Shown here in pieces: positions 9,156-18,527 of a stretch of 64,000 bases of DNA (its first letter is position 1; each line of letters opens with the position of its first letter). Both the position numbers and the translations under genes were made by a program. This DNA is from Cryobacterium sp. Y29 (GTDB lineage Bacteria > Actinomycetota > Actinomycetes > Actinomycetales > Microbacteriaceae). The stretch lies in contig NZ_PJJN01000030.1 in NCBI RefSeq assembly GCF_002929825.1, positions 62,001-126,000 on the forward strand, given 5' to 3'. The notes under the pieces are model-generated. The model did not search any database. It saw only the letters and a program-made list of their open reading frames with translations, and was not told the DNA's origin.

Positions 9156-10718
9156 ATGAAGCTCGAACTCCGCGGCATCACCAAGAGGTTCGGCGCCCTG
9201 GTTGCCAATGACCGAATCAGCCTTACCGTCGAGGCTGGTGAAATTCACGCGCTGCTCGGCGAGAACGGCGCCGGCAAATCCACCCTGATGAACGTGCTCT
9301 ACGGCCTGTATCGGGCCGAAGAGGGCGAGATTCTGCTCGACGGCATAGCCCAGCATTTCAGTGGGCCCGGCGACGCCATGAACGCGGGCATCGGGATGGT
9401 GCACCAGCATTTCATGCTCATCCCCGTGTTTACCGTCGCCGAGAACGTGATGCTCGGACACGAGGAAACGCGCTCCGGCGGCCGCCTCGATCTTCCCGCC
9501 GCCCGAAAGCGCGTGCGTGAGATCTCGGACCGGTTCGGATTCGACGTCGATCCCGACGCGCTCGTGGAAGACCTGCCCGTTGGCGTGCAGCAGCGGGTAG
9601 AGATCATCAAGGCGCTCTCCCGGGACGCGAAGGTGCTCGTTTTCGACGAGCCCACTGCCGTGCTCACCCCGCAGGAGACCGACGAGCTCATGGCCATCAT
9701 GCGCCAGCTGAAGAGCACGGGCACCTCCATCGTCTTTATCACGCACAAACTGCGGGAAGTGCGCGAAGTCGCCGACCGTATCACGGTCATCCGCCTCGGC
9801 GCGGTCGTGGGCGAAGCCAGCCCTACCGCGACCAACGAAGAACTGGCCACGCTGATGGTGGGCCGCGCGGTCGATCTCACCGTGGAGAAGACCGAGGCCG
9901 CGCCCGGTGAGGCGGCCTTGGTCGTGACCAACCTCACGGTGCACGATGCGTCGGGCCACGTCGTCGTCGACGATGTGAGTTTCACGGTCGCCGTCGGCGA
10001 GATCCTCGCCATTGCCGGGGTGCAGGGAAACGGTCAGACTGAACTGACCGAGGCCCTGATGGGGCTCCAGCCGCGGGTCACCGGCGGGGTCACCCTCGAC
10101 GGCGTGAGCCTGCGCGGCCGCACGGTACGCCAAGTGCTCGATGCCGGCGTCGGCTTCGTGCCGGAGGACCGGACCGAAGATGGCCTGGTCGGCCAGTTCA
10201 CCATCGCCGAGAACCTCATGCTCGACCGTTCGTACACCGAGCCGTTCGTCAAACGTTTCAACGTGCAGCTCGAGTACCTCTCCCGCTTCGCCACCGAGAA
10301 AGTCGCCGAGTTCGACGTGCGGTCGCAGGGAATCGACACCCCCGTCGCTCGACTCTCTGGCGGCAACCAGCAGAAGGTCGTACTCGCCCGCGAGCTCAGC
10401 CGCTCCCTGCGCCTGTTCATCGCCGCCCAGCCCACCCGGGGGCTTGACGTGGGTTCCATCGAGTTCGTGCACGATCGCATCGTTGCCACCCGGGATGCGG
10501 GCACGCCGGTCATCGTGATCTCTACCGAGCTCGACGAGGTGGCGGCACTCGCCGACCGCATCATGGTCATGTACCGCGGCCGCATCGTCGGTATCGTGCC
10601 CGGCCTGACCCCTCGCTCCGTGCTGGGGCTCATGATGGCCGGCGAAGTGCCCGACCCGGCCGGTCCCACGAATACGCCCGACACCGATACGCCACGTACA
10701 GAAGGAGCTGCCGCATGA
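9156..10718 (+). CDS. Nucleoside ABC transporter, double ATPase
   Basis: A 520-residue ATPase with two tandem ABC domains, the NupO/RbsA class. Domain 1 has Walker [10 protein letters not shown] near residue 35 and Walker [12 protein letters not shown]. Domain 2 has a degenerate P-loop (GVQGNGQTE near residue 290) but a clear LSGGNQQK signature near residue 403, the usual asymmetry in this class. It couples ATP hydrolysis to uptake through the two permeases that follow. Its stop overlaps the next start (ATGA). Confidence 0.93.
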   Translation: MKLELRGITKRFGALVANDRISLTVEAGEIHALLGENGAGKSTLMNVLYGLYRAEEGEILLDGIAQHFSGPGDAMNAGIGMVHQHFMLIPVFTVAENVMLGHEETRSGGRLDLPAARKRVREISDRFGFDVDPDALVEDLPVGVQQRVEIIKALSRDAKVLVFDEPTAVLTPQETDELMAIMRQLKSTGTSIVFITHKLREVREVADRITVIRLGAVVGEASPTATNEELATLMVGRAVDLTVEKTEAAPGEAALVVTNLTVHDASGHVVVDDVSFTVAVGEILAIAGVQGNGQTELTEALMGLQPRVTGGVTLDGVSLRGRTVRQVLDAGVGFVPEDRTEDGLVGQFTIAENLMLDRSYTEPFVKRFNVQLEYLSRFATEKVAEFDVRSQGIDTPVARLSGGNQQKVVLARELSRSLRLFIAAQPTRGLDVGSIEFVHDRIVATRDAGTPVIVISTELDEVAALADRIMVMYRGRIVGIVPGLTPRSVLGLMMAGEVPDPAGPTNTPDTDTPRTEGAAA

Positions 10719-12010
10719 GCGACAGTCAGACTCCCGCCCCGAGCACCCCAGCAGCAGGCACTCCCGACTCCGCGACGCGCGGCTCGGCTCCCCACACGCC
10801 GGAACAGTCGCGCTGGCACAGCGTATTCCGGGAAATCACGACGGGGAGCGCTCTCATCTCGGTGCTCGCCGTCCTGCTTGCACTCGTGGTGGGCGCGGTG
10901 ATGATCGCGTTCACCAATAAAGACGTGCAGGCCGCGTCCGGCTACTTTTTCTCGCGCCCCGCCGATACCGTCTCCGCCATTTGGCAGGCCGTGAGCGGTG
11001 CGTACTCTGCCCTGTTCCAAGGGTCGATTTACAACTTCCGCCGCCCCGATTTCGCCGACGGCATCAAGCCCCTCACGGAGACGCTCACCTTCGCCACGCC
11101 GCTGATCGCGGCGGGGCTCGGTGTGGCCCTCGGCTTCCGGGTGGGCTTGTTCAACATTGGGGGGCGTGGGCAGATGCTCATCGCTGCGGCCATTGGCGGC
11201 TGGGTAGCCTTCGCCGTCGACCTGCCCTATGGCATCCACCTCGTTGCCGCGCTTGTGGCTGGCATCCTCGGCGGCGCGCTCTGGGGCGGTCTGGTGGGCC
11301 TCTTGAAGGCCCGTACCGGCGCCCACGAAGTGATCACGACCATCATGCTCAACTACGTTGCTTTCTACCTCGTCAGCTACCTCCTGCGCGACGGGTTTCT
11401 CAAGACACCCGGCTCGAACAACCCGCAGAGCCCCGCCACTCAGCCGACCGCTATCTTTCCCGACCTGCTCGGACCAAACTACAATCTGCACTTCGGCTTC
11501 GTGCTGGTGATCGGTGCGACGGTGTTCACCTGGTGGCTGCTCAGCCGCTCCAACATTGGCTTCCAGTTTCGCGCCGTGGGTGAGAACCCCAACGCCGCGC
11601 GGGTCGCGGGCATCAGCGTGCAGCGCATGTACGTCTACGCCATGTTGTTCTCCGGTGGCCTCGTGGGGCTGGCCGGAATCAACCAGGTGCTCGGTACCAC
11701 GACGAGCGGTTTCGGCGCCGGAATCGACTCCGGAATCGGCTTCGACGCGATCACGGTCGCCCTGCTTGGTCGTTCCAAACCGTGGGGTGTCTTCGCCGCC
11801 GGCATCCTCTTCGGTGCCTTCAAGGCCGGTGGATTCTCGATGCAGGCCGCCGAGGGCGTGCCGATTGACATTGTGCTCGTGGTGCAGTCCCTCATCGTGC
11901 TCTTCATCGCCGCGCCGCCGCTCGTGCGCACTATCTTCCGTCTGCCCACACCCGGCGCTCTTCCCCGCCGCCAACGGCCCATCATCACCAAAGAGGCGGC
12001 AGCTAAATGA
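10715..12010 (+). CDS. Nucleoside ABC transporter permease 1 (NupP-like)
   Basis: A 431-residue inner-membrane permease of the BPD_transp_2 family. A hydrophilic Ser/Thr/Pro-rich stretch of about 45 residues precedes the first helix. [15 protein letters not shown] near residue 143 and [17 protein letters not shown] near residue 288 are the conserved EAA-like cytoplasmic elements of nucleoside/sugar permeases. It overlaps the preceding ATPase gene and the following permease gene by 4 bp each. Confidence 0.92.
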   Translation: MSDSQTPAPSTPAAGTPDSATRGSAPHTPEQSRWHSVFREITTGSALISVLAVLLALVVGAVMIAFTNKDVQAASGYFFSRPADTVSAIWQAVSGAYSALFQGSIYNFRRPDFADGIKPLTETLTFATPLIAAGLGVALGFRVGLFNIGGRGQMLIAAAIGGWVAFAVDLPYGIHLVAALVAGILGGALWGGLVGLLKARTGAHEVITTIMLNYVAFYLVSYLLRDGFLKTPGSNNPQSPATQPTAIFPDLLGPNYNLHFGFVLVIGATVFTWWLLSRSNIGFQFRAVGENPNAARVAGISVQRMYVYAMLFSGGLVGLAGINQVLGTTTSGFGAGIDSGIGFDAITVALLGRSKPWGVFAAGILFGAFKAGGFSMQAAEGVPIDIVLVVQSLIVLFIAAPPLVRTIFRLPTPGALPRRQRPIITKEAAAK

Positions 12011-13293
12011 GCGTCATTGCCCCCAGCGTTCCACGCACCCCGTCAGCCCTGAGCGGTAACACGGCGCTGGTGAGCTGGAAAGCACCGATCGCCCTCGCGA
12101 TCTTCACGGCCCTCGGCATCCTGCTGCTCGTCGTTTTCGCGAGGGACGGGATAAGCACCATGCGTCTGTCGACCTCGACCGACCTCCTCCAGCTGCCCGA
12201 GGTCGAGCTGCCGACCCGGGCCACCGGCATCGTCGTCACCCTCATCCTCGCCCTGATCACCGGCTGGAGCTCGTGGCTCGTGCGCTCGTCGAAGAAGACG
12301 CCGATCTGGTTGATCAGTGTGTTCGCGTTCCTCTTCCTGGTCGGCTTTTTGGCCTGGGCATCAGCGGGAAACACCATCCCGGTTCCCGGCCTCTTGTTCG
12401 GCTCGCTCAGCCTCGCCGTTCCGCTGATCTTCGGCGCCCTCGGTGGAGTTATTTCTGAGCGCGTCGGCGTGGTCAATGTCGCTATCGAGGGCCAGCTGCT
12501 CGCCGGTGCTTTCACGTCAGCACTCGTGGCCTCGCTCACCGGTTCGGCCATCGCCGGCCTGTTCGCCGCCATGGCCGCCGGTGTGCTCGTTTCATTCGTG
12601 CTCGCTGCGTTCTCCATCAAGTATTTCGTCGATCAGGTTATCGTCGGTGTCGTGCTCAATGTGCTCGTCACGGGCTTCACCGGGTTTCTGTTCTCGCAGC
12701 TTCTGGCCCCGAACGCGGACCGGCTCAACCAGCCTCCGCGCTTCGACCGCATCGACATCCCGCTGCTGAGTGAAATCCCTGTTATCGGACCGGTGTTCTT
12801 TCGCCAGACGCTCATCGTGTACATCATGTACGTGGCCGTTGCGGCGGTGTATTACGGCATTTTCCACACCAAGTGGGGCCTGCGCCTTCGCGCCGTGGGG
12901 GAGCATCCGCAGGCCGCCGATACCGTCGGCATCAACGTGGCGGCCACCCGCTTCTGGAACGTGTCGCTGGCCGGCGCCATCGCGGGTCTCGGTGGCGCCT
13001 ACTTCACCCTGGGCTCGGTGGGAGCGTTTGGCAAGGAGATGACGGCCGGAGCCGGGTTCATCGCCCTCGCCGCGGTGATCTTCGGCCGCTGGGATCCCAT
13101 TCGCGCCACCCTCGCCGCTTTGTTGTTCGGCTTCGCGAGCAATCTGCAGAACGTGCTCAGTATTATCGGCTCGCCCGTGCCGAGCGAGTTCATGCTCATG
13201 CTGCCCTACCTCGTGACGATATTTGCCGTGGCTGGCCTCGTAGGCAAATCGCGGGGCCCGGCAGCATCCGGCAAACCGTATATAAAATCATGA
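12007..13293 (+). CDS. Nucleoside ABC transporter permease 2 (NupQ-like)
   Basis: A 428-residue permease paralogous to the previous one, with about ten hydrophobic segments. GVVNVAIEGQLLAGAF near residue 155 and RLRAVGEHPQAADTVGIN near residue 296 are the family elements. An N-terminal extension of about 100 residues carries two additional helices. Start and stop overlap both neighbours (ATGA), so the five genes 9156-15019 form one translationally coupled operon. Confidence 0.92.
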   Translation: MSVIAPSVPRTPSALSGNTALVSWKAPIALAIFTALGILLLVVFARDGISTMRLSTSTDLLQLPEVELPTRATGIVVTLILALITGWSSWLVRSSKKTPIWLISVFAFLFLVGFLAWASAGNTIPVPGLLFGSLSLAVPLIFGALGGVISERVGVVNVAIEGQLLAGAFTSALVASLTGSAIAGLFAAMAAGVLVSFVLAAFSIKYFVDQVIVGVVLNVLVTGFTGFLFSQLLAPNADRLNQPPRFDRIDIPLLSEIPVIGPVFFRQTLIVYIMYVAVAAVYYGIFHTKWGLRLRAVGEHPQAADTVGINVAATRFWNVSLAGAIAGLGGAYFTLGSVGAFGKEMTAGAGFIALAAVIFGRWDPIRATLAALLFGFASNLQNVLSIIGSPVPSEFMLMLPYLVTIFAVAGLVGKSRGPAASGKPYIKS

Positions 13294-13718
13294 CCCGGGC
13301 CGACGTGGTCAACTGGGCCGCCCTGCGTGAGGTCGCCCTCGCCGCCATGAAGACGGCCTACGTGCCGTACTCGAAGTTTCCGGTCGGTGTTGCCGCGCTC
13401 GTCACAGACGGGCGAGTCATCAGCGGATGCAACGTGGAGAATGCCTCCTACGGCCTCACCCTCTGCGCCGAGTGCGGTCTGGTGTCGGCGCTGCATCGCA
13501 GCGGCGGTGGCCAGCTCGTCGCGTTCACCTGCGTCGACGGCAACGGCAACATTCTCATGCCGTGCGGTCGCTGCCGGCAGCTGCTCTACGAACACTCCGC
13601 GCCGGGCATGCTGCTCGAAACGGTGTCGGGGGTCAAAACCATCGACGAGGTGCTCCCCGACGCCTTCGGACCTCGCCAACTCGCCGACTACCGCGCTGCC
13701 AAGGATTTTACGCCATGA
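13290..13718 (+). CDS. cdd: Cytidine deaminase
   Basis: A 142-residue zinc enzyme converting cytidine and deoxycytidine to uridine forms. NVENASYGLTLCAE holds the substrate Asn/Glu and first zinc Cys with the catalytic Glu; PCGRCRQLL holds the other two zinc cysteines. The start is ATG at 13290, inside the permease stop; a much longer open frame upstream is a shadow. Its place behind a nucleoside importer suggests salvage of imported cytidine. Confidence 0.95.
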   Translation: MTRADVVNWAALREVALAAMKTAYVPYSKFPVGVAALVTDGRVISGCNVENASYGLTLCAECGLVSALHRSGGGQLVAFTCVDGNGNILMPCGRCRQLLYEHSAPGMLLETVSGVKTIDEVLPDAFGPRQLADYRAAKDFTP

Positions 13719-15019
13719 CCACCATCGAAGCGTTTGACGCCGTCGACCTCATTCACACCAAGCGCGATCGCGGCGAGCTCAGTGAGCCGCAGATCAACTG
13801 GCTGATCGACGCCTACACGCGTGGTTTTGTCGGTGATGAGCAGATGGCCGCCATGACCATGGCCATCTTTCTGAACGGCATGAGCCGTCACGAGATTCGC
13901 GCCCTCACCATGGCCATGCTCGCGAGCGGTGAACGCATGAGCTTCGATGGCCTCGGCAAGCCGACCACCGACAAGCACTCCACCGGCGGTGTCGGCGACA
14001 AGATCACCCTGCCACTGATGCCGCTCGTCGCGGTGTTCGGCGCGGCCGTTCCGCAACTCTCCGGCCGTGGCCTCGGCCACACCGGCGGCACCCTCGACAA
14101 GCTCGAGTCCATTCCGGGCTGGCGTGCCAACCTCACCAACACCGAGATGCTCACGCAGTTGCAGGAGATCGGCGGTGTGGTGTGCGCGGCCGGCAGCGGA
14201 TTGGCCCCGGCCGACGGCAAGCTCTACGCCCTGCGCGACATCACCGGCACGGTCGAGTCGATTCCGCTGATCGCATCGTCGATCATGTCGAAGAAGATCG
14301 CCGAGGGCACCCGTGCACTCGTGCTCGACGTGAAGTTCGGCTCCGGCGCCTTTCTCAAAGACATCGAGCGGTCGCGGGAACTGGCCCGCACGATGGTCGA
14401 GCTCGGCGAAGATGCCGGGGTGGCGACATCCGCTTTGCTGACCAACATGAACGTGCCGCTGGGACGTGCGATCGGTAACGCCAACGAGGTGCGCGAGTCG
14501 GTCGAGGTGCTCGCCGGCGGCGGACCTTCCGACGTGGTCGAGCTCACGGTGGCTCTCGCCGAGGAGATGCTGTCCCTGGCCGGAATCACCGACGTCGACG
14601 TGGGCGCGGCCCTCACGGATGGCCGGGCCATGGATAAGTGGCGCGCGGTGATTCGGGCGCAGGGCGGCGACCCGGATGCCGCGTTGCCGGTCGCCCGCGA
14701 AACCCACGTCGTGCTCGCCGAGAGGAGCGGCGTGCTGGTCGAACAGCAGGCACTGCCCTTCGGCATCGGCGCCTGGCGGCTCGGGGCTGGCCGGGCCCGC
14801 AAGCAGGATCCCGTGCAGCATGCCGCCGGAATCGACCTGCACGCCAAGCCCGGTGATACCGTCGTCGAAGGCCAGCCGCTCTTCACGCTCAGTGCCGACG
14901 AGCCGGCGCGGTTCGCCCGGGCGCTCGAGGCCGTTGCTGGTGCCTGGCGCATCGATGATCCGGGGGAGCCCGTGCACACCGGCGGTCCGCTGATCGCGGA
15001 GCGCATCGGGAGTCGCTAG
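13715..15019 (+). CDS. deoA: Thymidine phosphorylase (pyrimidine-nucleoside phosphorylase)
   Basis: A 434-residue enzyme cleaving thymidine, and probably uridine and deoxyuridine, with phosphate. The family signature SGRGLGHTGGTLDKLESIPG is near residue 112, and DKHSTGGVGDK near residue 87 is the phosphate/nucleoside-binding segment. Length is typical. The start is ATG at 13715 overlapping the cdd stop. It ends the uptake operon and completes a path from imported pyrimidine nucleosides to base plus sugar phosphate. Confidence 0.95.
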   Translation: MTTIEAFDAVDLIHTKRDRGELSEPQINWLIDAYTRGFVGDEQMAAMTMAIFLNGMSRHEIRALTMAMLASGERMSFDGLGKPTTDKHSTGGVGDKITLPLMPLVAVFGAAVPQLSGRGLGHTGGTLDKLESIPGWRANLTNTEMLTQLQEIGGVVCAAGSGLAPADGKLYALRDITGTVESIPLIASSIMSKKIAEGTRALVLDVKFGSGAFLKDIERSRELARTMVELGEDAGVATSALLTNMNVPLGRAIGNANEVRESVEVLAGGGPSDVVELTVALAEEMLSLAGITDVDVGAALTDGRAMDKWRAVIRAQGGDPDAALPVARETHVVLAERSGVLVEQQALPFGIGAWRLGAGRARKQDPVQHAAGIDLHAKPGDTVVEGQPLFTLSADEPARFARALEAVAGAWRIDDPGEPVHTGGPLIAERIGSR

Positions 15020-15067
15020 CGACGTCACCCGCGTGCCCAGCGCCCTGTCGTGCACCAGTGGTAGCGC

Positions 15068-15238
15068 AAGGTGCCATCTCTGGCCCCTTGATCTTGGTGA
15101 GGTGCCACTTTCGACCCCTTGGTGAGCTTTCATGGGGCTAAAGGTGGTATCTCGGTCGGGTCGGGCAGAGCTCTTCGGGCTAAAGGTGGCATCTCGCTCG
15201 GGTCGGGCAGTGCTCTTCGGGATAAAGGTGGCATCTCG
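15068..15238. repeat. Five copies of a 20-bp intergenic motif in both orientations
   Basis: Two copies run forward (15068-15090 and 15099-15121, GAGGTGCCACTTTCGACCCC type). Three run in reverse (15134-15154, 15177-15196 and 15219-15238, GGGCTAAAGGTGGCATCTCG type). The reverse copies sit in a tandem array of 42 bp units starting at 15135, 15177 and 15219. The second forward and first reverse copies face each other and can pair. No gene is visible in 15020-15336. Confidence 0.85.
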
Positions 15239-15336
15239 CCTGGGTCACGCGAGGTTGCTGGGCGAGATCGCATACGACTGCCTGCAACCCTGTGGATAAC
15301 TGCCGGGCCGATCGCCGACCGTGGCACTCTCAGGCC

Positions 15337-16238
15337 ATGCATATCCAAACTTCCCTCCCTCCCGGCTTCGAGTCGGGAGCGTTCACCTGTGCCGAGGCGC
15401 TGGCAGCGGGTATCTCGGCCAAGCGCCTGCGCTCGCGCGATGTTGATCATCCGTTCTGGGGGATCTGCGTTGCGGCTGGCAGCGTTCAGAACCTGCAAGA
15501 CCGTTGCCGGGCATTTCAACAACGGATGCCTGCAGGCGCCTTTTCAGCCATGCCACTGCTGCCCGCCTGTACGGGGTACCTCTGCCAGCAGGACTCGAAG
15601 CTGACCTGCGTATCCACGTGACAGTGGTGGACCCGGATCGGGCTCCGCGAGCAGCGGGGGTCATCGGACATCATGTGGCGAATCTTCCTGGAGTGGGCAC
15701 CGTCGCCGGGATTCCGGTGCTCGCGCCGATTTCGGCGTGGTGCCAGTTGGCATCCGTTCTGGAATTGAACGATCTGGTGGCCGCTGGAGATCATCTACTG
15801 CGCGCCGAGCTTGGACTTGCGACGGCCGTGGAGATTGCCGCGCGGGTTGTCCAGTACGCAGGGCATCGGGGCGCCCTGCGATTGTGCGCGGCTGAGGCAC
15901 TGATTCGGCCTCGCGTTGAATCCAGGCGGGAAACTTTCCTGCGCCTGTTTCTTCTGATGTGTGAGTTTCCTGAACCGGAAACAAACATGGATGTTCCATT
16001 GCCGCTCGGTAAGCGACGCGTGCGTGGCGATCTCGTCTACTTTCGCTATAAGGTCTTGGTGGAATACGACGGGGAGCAGCACCGCACCGACGACGTGCAG
16101 TACAACCGCGATGCCGAACGCCTGCACGATCTGCGTGTGGCGGGCTGGCTGGTGATCACGGTGCGGAAGGGGTCGTCGAAGGAATGGGTGCGTGATGCCG
16201 TTGATGCGGCGCTGCGGTCGCGAGGGTGGCGCCCGTAG
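15337..16238 (+). pseudogene. DUF559 endonuclease-like protein, frameshifted
   Basis: The first frame from ATG 15337 reads MHIQTSLPPGFESGAF and an AbiEi-like wing (EALAAGISAKRLRSRDVDHP) up to about RMPAGAF. The homologous continuation SHATAARLYGVPLP is in the +1 frame. Adding one base to the T4 run at 15541-15544 would restore a single protein of about 300 residues. The C-terminus VEYDGEQHRTDDVQYNRD and the following DLRVAGW are the PD-(D/E)XK core of DUF559/very-short-patch-type nucleases. This is either a true frameshift mutation or a sequencing indel. The immediate upstream region is the repeat cluster. Confidence 0.75.
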
Positions 16239-16272
16239 CTTCGCCGCCATCACAAAACGGGGCGCCTGTGCC

Positions 16273-16278
16273 TAAGCT
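16273..16278 (+). promoter_or_regulatory. -10 box for leaderless aldo/keto reductase gene
   Basis: TAAGCT ends exactly 6 nt before ATG 16285; no ribosome binding site is seen. Confidence 0.45.
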
Positions 16279-16284
16279 CGGGGT

Positions 16285-17271
16285 ATGCAAAAACGAATCC
16301 TCGGAAGAACCGGCCGCACTGTTTCCGTGATCGGTCTCGGAACCTGGCAGCTCGGGGGCGATTGGGGCGCCGTGACTGATGCCGATGGAGCTGCTGTGCT
16401 GGCGGCATCCGCTGATGCCGGCGTCACGTTCTTCGACACAGCGGACGTCTATGGTGACGGCCGCAGCGAGCGTTTGATCGGGCAGTTTCTTGCGAACGAC
16501 GCTTCAGGTGCTGAAATCACCGTCGCCACCAAAATGGGCCGCCGGGCCGAACAGCTGCCGGAGAATTTCGTGCTGGCCAATTTTCGCGAGTGGACCGACC
16601 GGTCGCGGACCAACCTCGGCATGGACACCCTCGACCTCGTGCAACTGCACTGCCCGCCAGGCGCGGTCTTTGAATCCGGCGAGGTGTACGACGCGCTCGA
16701 CACCCTCGTCAGCGAGGGCGTCATCAAAAATTATGGTGTGAGCGTGGAGACCTGCGACCAGGCGCTCGCCGCGATCAGCCGCCCGGGCGTCGCCACGGTG
16801 CAGATCATCCTGAACGCTTTTCGGCTCAAGCCGCTCGACGAGGTGCTGCCGACTGCGCGCGCCGCCGGAGTTGGTATCATCGCCCGGGTTCCGCTGGCCA
16901 GCGGGCTGCTGACCGGCAAATATTCCCACGAGACCGTATTCGCCGAAAGTGACCACCGCAACTTCAACCGCGACGGCAGCCACTTCGACGTCGGTGAGAC
17001 CTTCTCCGGCGTCGACTTCGAGGTCGGCCTGCAGGCCGCCACCGAATTCGCTGCCCTGGCTCCGGCCGGCCTCACCCCGACCCAGGCCGCACTGGCCTGG
17101 GTCGCCCAGATCGATGGTGTGAGCGCCGTCATTCCGGGAGCCCGCTCGGTCGCGCAAGCGCAGGCCAATGCCGCGGCCGGCCTGGCCGAGCCGCTCGGCG
17201 TCGCCTTCAACGAGGGCGTTCAGGACATCTACGACCGGCTCCTGCGGGAGCAGATCCACCCGCGCTGGTGA
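16285..17271 (+). CDS. Aldo/keto reductase
   Basis: A 328-residue NADPH-dependent oxidoreductase with a TIM-barrel AKR fold. FFDTADVYGDGRSERLIG carries the catalytic Asp and Tyr, ATKMGRR the Lys and DLVQLHCP the His. The C-terminal GVSAVIPGARSVAQAQANAA is the NADP-binding segment. Closest in style to the YajO/Tas-like 330-residue AKRs rather than the 275-residue ones at 17689 and 32142. Substrate cannot be read from sequence. Confidence 0.9.
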   Translation: MQKRILGRTGRTVSVIGLGTWQLGGDWGAVTDADGAAVLAASADAGVTFFDTADVYGDGRSERLIGQFLANDASGAEITVATKMGRRAEQLPENFVLANFREWTDRSRTNLGMDTLDLVQLHCPPGAVFESGEVYDALDTLVSEGVIKNYGVSVETCDQALAAISRPGVATVQIILNAFRLKPLDEVLPTARAAGVGIIARVPLASGLLTGKYSHETVFAESDHRNFNRDGSHFDVGETFSGVDFEVGLQAATEFAALAPAGLTPTQAALAWVAQIDGVSAVIPGARSVAQAQANAAAGLAEPLGVAFNEGVQDIYDRLLREQIHPRW

Positions 17272-17688
17272 ATGCGACCGGCCCCGGTTGAGCCCGGGAT
17301 CAGCCGGTCACTCCAATGCGTCAGAGTCGCGGCGGCTGTCAACAGACCGGCTTCGGATCGATCGCGCCTGCAGGCACGCAGCTCGCAGCTCGCAGTCCGC
17401 GGAGTCAGCTGGTGGGCCACCGGCAGGATCATGGCTGCAGTCGCCGCGCATGACGTGATTCGGCAGAGCGGCGGGAGAACCACTGGCCGTGATGACCAAA
17501 CCTTGCAATTCACTATGAACGGAGTACGGTTCGTCTACGGGTTTTGGTCCATTGAGTATCTCGTGTGGCTGGGGTCCGTTGTGCAGACTGGGAACCCTGT
17601 CACTGGTTCGATGCCGGTTGCAACATGGATTGATGAGCGTTCGGGCCTGCGACCAGCTTCCGCGGTTCCGGGCTCGGCCCGCGGCCGC
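17272..17688. other. Intergenic region, no gene recognised
   Basis: About 415 bp between two genes that converge on it. Only short open frames with no coding character are present. A stretch near 17590-17620 looks faintly like a tRNA T-arm but does not fold. I see no terminator hairpin of note. Confidence 0.5.
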
Positions 17689-18504
17689 TCAGTCGAGGTC
17701 GTCGGGGTCCTTTCCGGTGCGCTCGCCGCTGTCGAGTGCCGCAATCGCCGCAAGATCCTGCGGGTCGAGCACAATGTCGAACACGTCGATGTTGGCGCGA
17801 ATGCGCGCCGGTGTGACCGACTTGGGAATGACAATGTTGCCGAGCGACAGGTGCCAGGCGATCACGATCTGCGCCGCCGACTTGCCGTGCCTGGCGCCGA
17901 TCGCGTCGAGGATCGGGTTGCCGATCGCGCGCCCTCGGGCCAGGGGTGACCACGCTTCGGTACGGATGCCGTGGGCCGCGTCATACACGCGCACCTTGGT
18001 TTGCGGCAACCACGGGTGCAACTCCACTTGGTTGAGCACGGGCACGACCTCGGTCTCGGCCAGGAGCCGGTCGAGGTGGTGCGGGTGAAAATTGGAAACG
18101 CCGATCGAGCGGGCCCGGCCCGTGGCGCGGATCGCTTCGAGGGCGCGATAGGTGTCGACATAGCGGTTCTGCTTCGGGGCCGGCCAGTGGATCAGGTACA
18201 GGTCGACGTAGTCCAGGCCCAGCTTGGCGAGGCTCTCGTCGAAGGCTTTTACAGTTTCGGCGTAGCCGTGGCGGTCATTCCAGACCTTGGTCGTCACGAA
18301 CACGTCTTCCCGAGGCACGCCGGAACGCGTGAGTCCCTGCCCGACGCCGACCTCGTTCTCGTAGAGCGCGGCGGTGTCGACGTGACGGTACCCGGCGTCG
18401 AGCGCGACCTGCACGGTCTCGGCGGCGAGGTCATCCGCTACCTTGTACACCCCGAGACCGAGCTGGGGAATCAGGTGGCCGTCGTTGAGGGTGAGTGAGT
18501 TCAT
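17689..18504 (-). CDS. Aldo/keto reductase (2,5-diketo-gluconate reductase-like)
   Basis: A 271-residue AKR. The signature GYRHVDTAALYENEVGVGQG near residue 40 has catalytic Asp and Tyr; TKVW gives Lys and YLIHWP gives His. SIGVSNFHPHHLDRLL and IPKSVTPARIRANIDVFDI are the second and third AKR signatures. It is paralogous to the gene at 32142-32975. A -10-like TAGCAT ends 6 nt before the ATG, so it is probably leaderless. Confidence 0.93.
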   Translation of the reverse strand: MNSLTLNDGHLIPQLGLGVYKVADDLAAETVQVALDAGYRHVDTAALYENEVGVGQGLTRSGVPREDVFVTTKVWNDRHGYAETVKAFDESLAKLGLDYVDLYLIHWPAPKQNRYVDTYRALEAIRATGRARSIGVSNFHPHHLDRLLAETEVVPVLNQVELHPWLPQTKVRVYDAAHGIRTEAWSPLARGRAIGNPILDAIGARHGKSAAQIVIAWHLSLGNIVIPKSVTPARIRANIDVFDIVLDPQDLAAIAALDSGERTGKDPDDLD

Positions 18505-18510
18505 CCCCTC

Positions 18511-18516
18511 ATGCTA
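18511..18516 (-). promoter_or_regulatory. -10 box for leaderless aldo/keto reductase gene
   Basis: On the minus strand TAGCAT is followed by six bases and then the ATG at 18504. It lies between this gene and the MFS gene, so the two minus-strand genes need not share a transcript. Confidence 0.45.
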
Positions 18517-18527
18517 GGAGAACTGAG

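Noticed and set aside
15135..15254. CRISPR-like repeat array
   Set aside because: Unit length is 42 bp with no unique spacers, imperfect repeats and no cas genes; it is a tandem intergenic repeat.
17590..17620. Possible tRNA fragment with GGTTCGATGCCGG
   Set aside because: The stem does not pair and no other tRNA element is near.
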